Source: Marinimicrobium hydrolyticum
GTDB taxonomy: Bacteria > Pseudomonadota > Gammaproteobacteria > Pseudomonadales > Cellvibrionaceae
Direction: 5' to 3'
DNA: 64,000 bases
Assembly (NCBI RefSeq): GCF_030848505.1
Contig: NZ_JAVDDU010000004.1
Location: 310,001 to 374,000, forward strand
In this document: positions 59,745-64,000 of the stretch, piece by piece
Layout of the letters: every line of letters starts with the position of its first letter
Numbering within the stretch: position 1 is the stretch's first letter
Position numbers and translations under genes: made by a program
The notes under the pieces: generated by a model
The model's database searches: none
What the model saw: only the letters and a program-made list of their open reading frames with translations
What the model was told of the DNA's origin: nothing

Positions 59745-60454
59745 TGACCGAGCTCTTTGACGATGTCAAAAATTACAATTGCGACAGGGACCTGTTCAGA
59801 AACATCGTTTCCCTGCGCGACAGCCAAGACCTTTTCGACGACCTGAGCGACGCCCCGCAAGCTTGGGAAGCCGCCCAGGCCCTGGAAATGGCCAGCAAAC
59901 CCTATCCCTACGTAAGCCCCCAAGCGGTCATCGATCGGCCGTTTGAAGAATCCGCTTACTACCAAGCCATCCAGTACCCTTTCAACAATTGGGCCCAAAG
60001 TCGCTACAGCGACGGCACCTACGGCGTTTGGTACGGCGCCGATGCACTCACCACCACCATTCATGAAACCGCCTACCACTGGGTTAACGGCCTACTGGCC
60101 GATGTGGGCTGGCAGAACCTACTGGGCGTGCGCATCGAGCGCAAAGTCTACAAAGTGCACTGCCAGTCCTTGTTGTTGGACTTTCGCCACCTAGTCGGCG
60201 AATATCCCGGCCTTATCGACCCCAACAGTTACCAATACACCCAACACATCGGCAACCGCATCCACCGCGAAGGCCACCCCGGCCTGGTCAGTCACTCCGC
60301 TCGTTGTACCGGCGAAGTCTACGGCGTCTTCTCCGCCCAAGCTCTGTCGACACCGCGCGCCTATTGCTACTTAAGCTATCGACTGGAAGAGTCCGGCGTG
60401 CGGGTTGAAAGAGCGCCGGGCGAAACCCTGCTGATGTTTTCAGCAACACAGTAG
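59744..60454 (+). CDS. RES-domain toxin
   Basis: This 236-residue RES protein belongs to a family of NAD+-consuming toxins. The conserved Arg, Tyr and Glu appear in SRYSDGTYGVWYGADALTTT and the adjacent IHETAYH, and the C-terminal Ser in GLVSHSARC. The domain spans about 85-230. The N-terminal 80 residues are a less conserved helical extension. It is coupled to the Xre antitoxin upstream; both genes are intact, so the module looks functional. Confidence 0.93.
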   Translation: MTELFDDVKNYNCDRDLFRNIVSLRDSQDLFDDLSDAPQAWEAAQALEMASKPYPYVSPQAVIDRPFEESAYYQAIQYPFNNWAQSRYSDGTYGVWYGADALTTTIHETAYHWVNGLLADVGWQNLLGVRIERKVYKVHCQSLLLDFRHLVGEYPGLIDPNSYQYTQHIGNRIHREGHPGLVSHSARCTGEVYGVFSAQALSTPRAYCYLSYRLEESGVRVERAPGETLLMFSATQ

Positions 60455-60576
60455 GTCCAACCTGATGCAGCTGCGGATAGTCGATAGTTCTGTAGCGTTT
60501 TGGTCATCTTCCGATTGCGGTTTGTTTTTCAGCTGCTGAGAAGCGATCACTACAACTAAAAACAAACACTAGACGA

Positions 60577-60595
60577 TATACGCCATTGGCGTATA
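60577..60595. promoter_or_regulatory. Operator palindrome overlapping the higB-type promoter
   Basis: TATACGCCA (60577-60585) and TGGCGTATA (60587-60595) are perfect complements around one T. The right arm overlaps a TATAAT -10 box (60592-60597), eight bases before the toxin ATG. This is the layout of an autorepressed toxin-antitoxin operon whose HTH antitoxin binds its own promoter. Confidence 0.8.
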
Positions 60596-60605
60596 ATCAA
60601 AGCCT

Positions 60606-60929
60606 ATGGTTATCGTAGAAACAAGTATGTTCACTCGTCGTATCAAAGAACTGATGAGCGACGATGATTATAAGGACTTACAGGAAGCACTGGTTAATCG
60701 GCCGGATATGGGTGCGATCATCCAGGGTACGGGCGGTCTAAGGAAAGTACGATGGAAACTGGAAGGTCGCGGCAAAAGTGGTGGTATCCGAGCCATCTAT
60801 TATTGGGTCACAGCGGATGAGCATATTTACATGCTCTTGGCGTACCCCAAAAATGAACAGGATAACCTAACGTTAGAGCAAAAAAAGGCGCTGAAATCGA
60901 TTGTTGAGAGGTGGTCAGATGCAAAATGA
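60606..60929 (+). CDS. RelE/HigB-type toxin
   Basis: This 107-residue toxin is of the RelE superfamily: MVIVETSMFTRRIKELMSDD, GTGGLRKVRWKLEGRGKSGG and RAIYYWVTADEHIYMLLAYP. Such proteins cut mRNA on the ribosome, or are close relatives of that fold. It precedes its antitoxin (toxin-first order, as in higBA), which overlaps it by 11 bases. An autoregulatory palindrome covers its promoter. Confidence 0.92.
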   Translation: MVIVETSMFTRRIKELMSDDDYKDLQEALVNRPDMGAIIQGTGGLRKVRWKLEGRGKSGGIRAIYYWVTADEHIYMLLAYPKNEQDNLTLEQKKALKSIVERWSDAK

Positions 60930-61209
60930 GATGTTCGATGATTTGCTGGCCAGTGTGCAGCAAATGGACGAAATCGTCCAAGGTAAAAAGGCGGCGGCCC
61001 ATGTCACTGAATACCCCGAACCGGAAGTTAAGGTAATCCGGGAAAAGACAGGGCTTTCTCAGGTACGCTTTGCCTCCATGATTGGTGTGAGCAAACGGAC
61101 CCTGGAGAACTGGGAGCAAGGTCGACGCCATCCGACAGGACCCGCCAAAGCGCTGCTGCGCATCCTGGAAGCCGACCCAAAGAACGCCTTGCGGGCGCTT
61201 CACGGCTAG
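60919..61209 (+). CDS. NadS/HigA-type HTH antitoxin
   Basis: This 96-residue antitoxin has an N-terminal toxin-binding stretch (MQNEMFDDLLASVQQMDEIV) and a Xre-type HTH (VIREKTGLSQVRFASMIGVS, KRTLENWEQGRRHPTGPA). ATG 60919 has GAGAGGTGG upstream, inside the toxin gene. An in-frame TTG at 60901 is not needed. It is expected to bind the palindrome at 60577. Confidence 0.93.
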   Translation: MQNEMFDDLLASVQQMDEIVQGKKAAAHVTEYPEPEVKVIREKTGLSQVRFASMIGVSKRTLENWEQGRRHPTGPAKALLRILEADPKNALRALHG

Positions 61210-61242
61210 TCCAAGGCAGCCAAAATATACGGTCCTAAAGTA

Positions 61243-61710
61243 TCAGTGGTCGTGACTGTTGCCGTTCACCTCGGGCAGTGACTGCACGCCCAGTCCATGC
61301 TCAAACACCAACTTGCCACCGTGATTGGCGGTCACTGCCACCAACCCCAACGCCACCACAAACATCACCCCCGCCGCGTGCCGCGTCCAACGCTGAGGCG
61401 CAAAAAACAATGCCGCGCCCAGCAGGTAAACGATGGTTGCGGCAATTGCCCAATTGCGATGCACATGCATGGCCGCGTGAGCGGCTTCGTCGTGGGGCAC
61501 GGTGTCGTAGGCGACGAAACCGGTGAAGGCCGTGGCCAACACCGCCGCCGTTCCCAGCCCCACCAGCCACTTCTGGCCATCCACCAATTCCCGCTGCCGA
61601 CGCGCCCAGGGCAAACTCCATAACAGCAGCTGCAATAAGCCCGTTAGCATTAAAAGCGACACCCCAAAATTTACAAACATCGGGTGCCAAAGATAGGGTT
61701 CGTCCACCAT
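61243..61710 (-). CDS. DUF2231-type four-helix membrane protein
   Basis: This 155-residue protein has about four membrane helices and the DUF2231 signature HPMFVNFGVSLLMLTGLLQL near the start. Histidine-rich segments (VPHDEAAHAAMHVHRNW) resemble heme-ligating regions of this group. ATG 61710 has GGAGC upstream; a longer frame to 61776 was rejected. It lies in antisense orientation between two toxin-antitoxin modules and has no evident functional link to them. Confidence 0.85.
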   Translation of the reverse strand: MVDEPYLWHPMFVNFGVSLLMLTGLLQLLLWSLPWARRQRELVDGQKWLVGLGTAAVLATAFTGFVAYDTVPHDEAAHAAMHVHRNWAIAATIVYLLGAALFFAPQRWTRHAAGVMFVVALGLVAVTANHGGKLVFEHGLGVQSLPEVNGNSHDH

Positions 61711-61841
61711 AGTTTGCTCCTTAAGTTGGTCAATCCCCTGAGAGGTTAGTCCACCCGAACCAAGACTGGGTTTCAACTGCTACCAAAGTCACATAGGTGT
61801 GTGGCCAAACGATATAACAATCAACCAAGCGCTTTCTTTAC

Positions 61842-61876
61842 AGTACTTCCCAGAGTACTATTAACAGTATTGTTAA
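61842..61876. promoter_or_regulatory. Repeated palindromic sites before the Phd-RelE module
   Basis: AGTACT occurs at 61842-61847 and 61854-61859, exactly 12 bases apart. It is followed by the inverted repeat TTAACA/TGTTAA (61861-61866 with 61871-61876) just before the AAAGAGG of the antitoxin. These are plausible Phd-type operator sites. Confidence 0.55.
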
Positions 61877-61889
61877 AGAGGTGCTACCA

Positions 61890-62147
61890 ATGAACACGTT
61901 AACCGCCAATGATCTGAAAACCCGCGGTGTTAGTGCCGTCGAAGAGGGTTTGCAGTATAGCGACGAGTTGTCGATTTCAGTACGAGGTCAGCAGCGCTAT
62001 GTAGTGATGTCCGTTGAAACCTACAATCGCCTGCGCGAGCTGGAATTGGCAGCCGCTGTGGCTGAAGCCAAAGCTGATTACCACGCTGGGCGCTACACCA
62101 CTGAAAGCGTGGAGGAACACATGAAGCGGGTCAGGGATGAGCTATAG
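61890..62147 (+). CDS. Phd/YefM-type antitoxin
   Basis: This 85-residue antitoxin has the Phd/YefM N-terminal DNA-binding fold (MNTLTANDLKTRGVSAVEEG, LSISVRGQQRYVVMSVETYN) and a charged C-terminal tail for toxin binding. ATG 61890 has AAAGAGG upstream; an in-frame ATG at 61881 adds three residues. It overlaps the toxin gene by 11 bases. Confidence 0.92.
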   Translation: MNTLTANDLKTRGVSAVEEGLQYSDELSISVRGQQRYVVMSVETYNRLRELELAAAVAEAKADYHAGRYTTESVEEHMKRVRDEL

Positions 62148-62412
62148 GCTGATTTACACGGACAGTTATATACGCCGGGCAAAGAAGTTCTTGAAGCGCC
62201 ACCCGCAGGTGCTAGGACAATACGAAAAAACTCTGCAGTTGCTAGAACTGAATCCCCACCACCCCTCTTTGCGATTGCATGGCCTGCAGGGTGCGCTCAG
62301 TGGGTTGTCCTCTGTGTCGATCACTATGAGCTACCGCATTGTGTTGGAGTTCGTCATTCAAGATCGCGACATTATCTTAATTGATGTTGGCAATCATGAT
62401 CACGTCTACTAA
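62137..62412 (+). CDS. RelE/ParE-superfamily toxin
   Basis: This 91-residue toxin begins MSYRLIYTDSYIRRAKKFLK, continues with HPSLRLHGLQGALSGLSSVS and ends with VLEFVIQDRDIILIDVGNHD and HVY. The pattern matches YafQ/RelE-like ribosome-dependent nucleases, with a C-terminal His-Asp-His as potential catalytic residues. The start ATG lies inside the antitoxin gene, so translation is coupled. Confidence 0.92.
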   Translation: MSYRLIYTDSYIRRAKKFLKRHPQVLGQYEKTLQLLELNPHHPSLRLHGLQGALSGLSSVSITMSYRIVLEFVIQDRDIILIDVGNHDHVY

Positions 62413-62517
62413 TCCCACTCGCCAGCAATTTCGTTAATACCTCAGGCAAGTAAAGGTATGGCGCGTTTATTTCCTTTTAGTCTTTGTGCGCCAGTCCGCT
62501 TGGGCTAAGCTTTTAGT

Positions 62518-62536
62518 GATAGTGAGAATGATTCTC
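62518..62536. promoter_or_regulatory. Fur-box-like site upstream of the TonB gene
   Basis: GATAGTGAGAATGATTCTC matches the 19-base Fur consensus at 15 positions by my count. It contains the perfect palindrome GAGAAT-G-ATTCTC (62524-62536). It lies 61 bases before the TonB start, so iron-dependent repression is likely. Confidence 0.75.
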
Positions 62537-62596
62537 GAAGTTCATAAGCTGAAAACGCTTATTGAATCTAAAGGCTGCCTTAAGGAGGTAAGTGCT

Positions 62597-63202
62597 ATGC
62601 GTGTTTCCCAGATAAACGCCGTGCCAATGGCCATGGTCACCACCCTCGGTTTACTCCTACTCATGAGTTCCTTAATTAACGTGGAGTTCGAATTGCCCAC
62701 CTGGTCACCACCCACGGTATCGGTCGATGTGGTGATGCCCAAAACAGAGGTAGAGCCACCCCGACCGCTGCCCCCTGAGAGGCCCGCCGATCCAGTCCAG
62801 CCGCCGCCCCCCATCCCGATCACGGTAGACATACCCAATCCCGGGACGGGAACCGCGATCAATATAGCGCCTCCGACCACGATCACCCCGTCGCACAACC
62901 CGGGCGTACACCATGGTGACTTAATGCCGATTGTTCAGGTGGCGCCCCAGTACCCCCGCGCGGCGCTAACTCGAGGCCTGGAGGGCTACGTAACCCTGAG
63001 TTTCACCGTTACCACCACCGGCCGGACTCGGGATCCAGTGGTCGTCAATGCCATTACCAAAGACGGCACACCAACTTCCGTGTTTGACCGCGCCGCCATC
63101 GCCGCCGTGCAAAACTTCCGATACAGTCCGCAAATTGAAAATGGCGTCCCGGTAGAAGTGCATAACGTCAGAACCCGGCTTGTGTTTGAACTGGCGAACT
63201 AA
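62597..63202 (+). CDS. TonB-like energy transducer
   Basis: This 201-residue protein has an N-terminal membrane helix (about 10-27), a proline-rich spacer (about 48-95, e.g. VEPPRPLPPERPADPVQPPP) and a C-terminal TonB domain (about 110-200: VAPQYPRAALTRGLEGYVTL, FDRAAIAAVQNFRYSP). It would couple the proton-motive force to outer-membrane receptors. ATG 62597 follows a TAAGGAGGT ribosome site at ideal spacing; the longer frame from 62486 spans the Fur box and is rejected. exbBD are not adjacent. Confidence 0.93.
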   Translation: MRVSQINAVPMAMVTTLGLLLLMSSLINVEFELPTWSPPTVSVDVVMPKTEVEPPRPLPPERPADPVQPPPPIPITVDIPNPGTGTAINIAPPTTITPSHNPGVHHGDLMPIVQVAPQYPRAALTRGLEGYVTLSFTVTTTGRTRDPVVVNAITKDGTPTSVFDRAAIAAVQNFRYSPQIENGVPVEVHNVRTRLVFELAN

Positions 63203-63213
63203 TAAGGCAAACC

Positions 63214-63258
63214 GCCCCTGAAATACCGTACCTACCGGTAATTCAGGGGCGCGCTTTT
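63214..63258 (+). terminator. Terminator after the TonB gene
   Basis: GCCCCTGAA (63214-63222) pairs with TTCAGGGGC (63242-63250), and TACCG (63224-63228) with CGGTA (63236-63240). A short T-run (63255-63258) follows the GCGC. Confidence 0.75.
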
Positions 63259-63350
63259 ATCGCGCATTCTCCTTCTGACTTCTCCATTCGGACCAAGGCT
63301 GGATCTCAAACGCCTTAAGTCCCGATTCAGTGTCGTGAATGGGTGAATCG

Positions 63351-63373
63351 ACTGCTAAGAATTTCTTAGTAGT
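63351..63373. terminator. Palindrome downstream of the RND gene
   Basis: CTAAGAA (63355-63361) and TTCTTAG (63363-63369) flank one T, with ACT and AGT outside them. It lies 41 bases beyond the RND stop on its downstream side. It may be a terminator, without a U-run, or an operator. Confidence 0.4.
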
Positions 63374-63413
63374 TCACGGGGCTGGTTCCCATCACGAAAG
63401 CTGGTTCGTTTCA

Positions 63414-64000
63414 TCACGCCTGCGCTTTCCGCCATCGCACTTCCTCCACCCAACAATAAAGCACCGGCACCACAAACATACTCAGCAAAACGAACGTGAG
63501 GCCGCCCACGGTGGGAATGGCCATGGGGATCATCAGGTCCGCGCCGCGGCCCGTGGCAGTGAGTACTGGCAGTAGCGCCAGGATGGTGGTGGCCGAAGTC
63601 ATCAGGCAGGGGCGAACCCGGCGCTGGGCGGCTTCTATGGTGTGAGCGCGAATTTCTTTGAGGGTGCGCGTGGAGCCTTCGGCGAATTGCTGTTTTAAAT
63701 AAGTGGCCATTACCACACCGTCGTCCACGGCGATGCCGAACAAGGCCAAGAAGCCAACCCAAACCGCAATGCTGAGGTTGACCGGTTGCAGTTGAAACAA
63801 CTCGCGTATATTTACGCCCAATAGGGAGAAGTTTCCGAACCACTCCTGGCCGTACAGGTAGATCATGACAAAGCCACCCGCCCAGGCGACGACGACGCCG
63901 CTAAACACAATCAGTGCGGTGGACACGGCCCTAAACTGGAAGTACAGAATTAAAAAGATCAGCACCAGCGAGAGCGGCACTACCAGCTGCAATGTTTGAC
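63414..64000 (-). CDS. Heavy-metal RND efflux pump (CusA/CzcA-type), C-terminal part (runs off right edge)
   Basis: These are the last 195 or so residues of an inner-membrane RND pump. The frame is open to the window edge. The membrane helices and motifs LVLIFLILYFQFRAVSTALI, VWVGFLALFGIAVDDGVVMA, RVRPCLMTSATTILALLPVL and GLTFVLLSMFVVPVLYCWVE match the CusA/CzcA heavy-metal branch, where metal ions are exported with proton uptake. A small insertion (GQEWFGNFSLLGVNIRELFQ) extends the loop before that segment. The metal cannot be named without the rest. CusB/CusC-type partners would be upstream, beyond the window. Confidence 0.9.
   Translation of the reverse strand, partial: QTLQLVVPLSLVLIFLILYFQFRAVSTALIVFSGVVVAWAGGFVMIYLYGQEWFGNFSLLGVNIRELFQLQPVNLSIAVWVGFLALFGIAVDDGVVMATYLKQQFAEGSTRTLKEIRAHTIEAAQRRVRPCLMTSATTILALLPVLTATGRGADLMIPMAIPTVGGLTFVLLSMFVVPVLYCWVEEVRWRKAQA

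Noticed and set aside
63339-63575. A 78-codon plus-strand frame at the RND end
   Set aside because: It is antisense to the conserved RND C-terminus and has no supporting signals.

Overview
The window is a replication-origin region plus flanking accessory DNA from a gammaproteobacterium. It most resembles the Cellvibrionales (Cellvibrio/Saccharophagus/Marinimicrobium type). The pointers are the gene order parA-rsmG-mnmG / mnmE-yidC-yidD-rnpA-rpmH / dnaA-dnaN-recF-gyrB, the def-fmt-rsmB-trkA-trkH block divergent from lysM-dprA-tsaC, a class-2 LeuA, and secreted or lipoprotein CAZymes carrying CBM6/CBM32 modules and a poly-serine linker. The organism is inferred, not proven. I saw no rRNA, tRNA, CRISPR array or intact insertion sequence.

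Regions. (1) 1-14.6 kb holds the origin and replication genes. Two AT-rich spacers with DnaA boxes lie before mnmG (2.9-3.5 kb) and before dnaA (8.0-8.3 kb), and two parS-like sites lie inside recF. (2) 14.8-39.8 kb is an accessory polysaccharide and sugar-oxidation region. It has two paralogous GMC dehydrogenase/subunit-3 pairs (14.8-17.1 and 37.5-39.8 kb), two GH5 lipoproteins, a GH16 lichenase-type enzyme, a membrane-bound AraC regulator, a sialate/CE20-type esterase and a CBM32-CBM6-GH16 laminarinase. A more AT-rich block at 23.1-28.2 kb encodes unrecognised envelope proteins and an S9 peptidase. An Lrp-type regulator and leuA follow; the leuA leader can fold into two hairpins with the same nine-base loop sequence. 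(3) 35.6-44.2 kb also carries two diguanylate cyclases and a lipoprotein M16 protease. (4) 44.3-53.3 kb is the conserved trkHA-rsmB-fmt-def / lysM-dprA-tsaC block. (5) 53.3-59.3 kb carries an HDOD protein, an EAL sensor, a CLC-F type channel, a pilin-like lipoprotein and a TraB/GumN protein. (6) 59.3-62.4 kb holds three toxin-antitoxin pairs (RES-Xre, HigB-NadS, Phd-RelE type) within 3.1 kb. (7) The right end has a TonB-like gene behind a Fur-box-like site and a truncated heavy-metal RND pump.

How it fits together. The CAZymes would cut beta-glucans and related plant or algal polymers outside the cell. The membrane AraC regulator may read the released sugars, and the periplasmic GMC dehydrogenases could oxidise them. 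Three c-di-GMP enzymes with different periplasmic sensors, one with a carbohydrate-binding-like domain, suggest surface-lifestyle control. Several starts were chosen from ribosome-binding sites and family N-termini rather than the longest frame; these are stated per gene.
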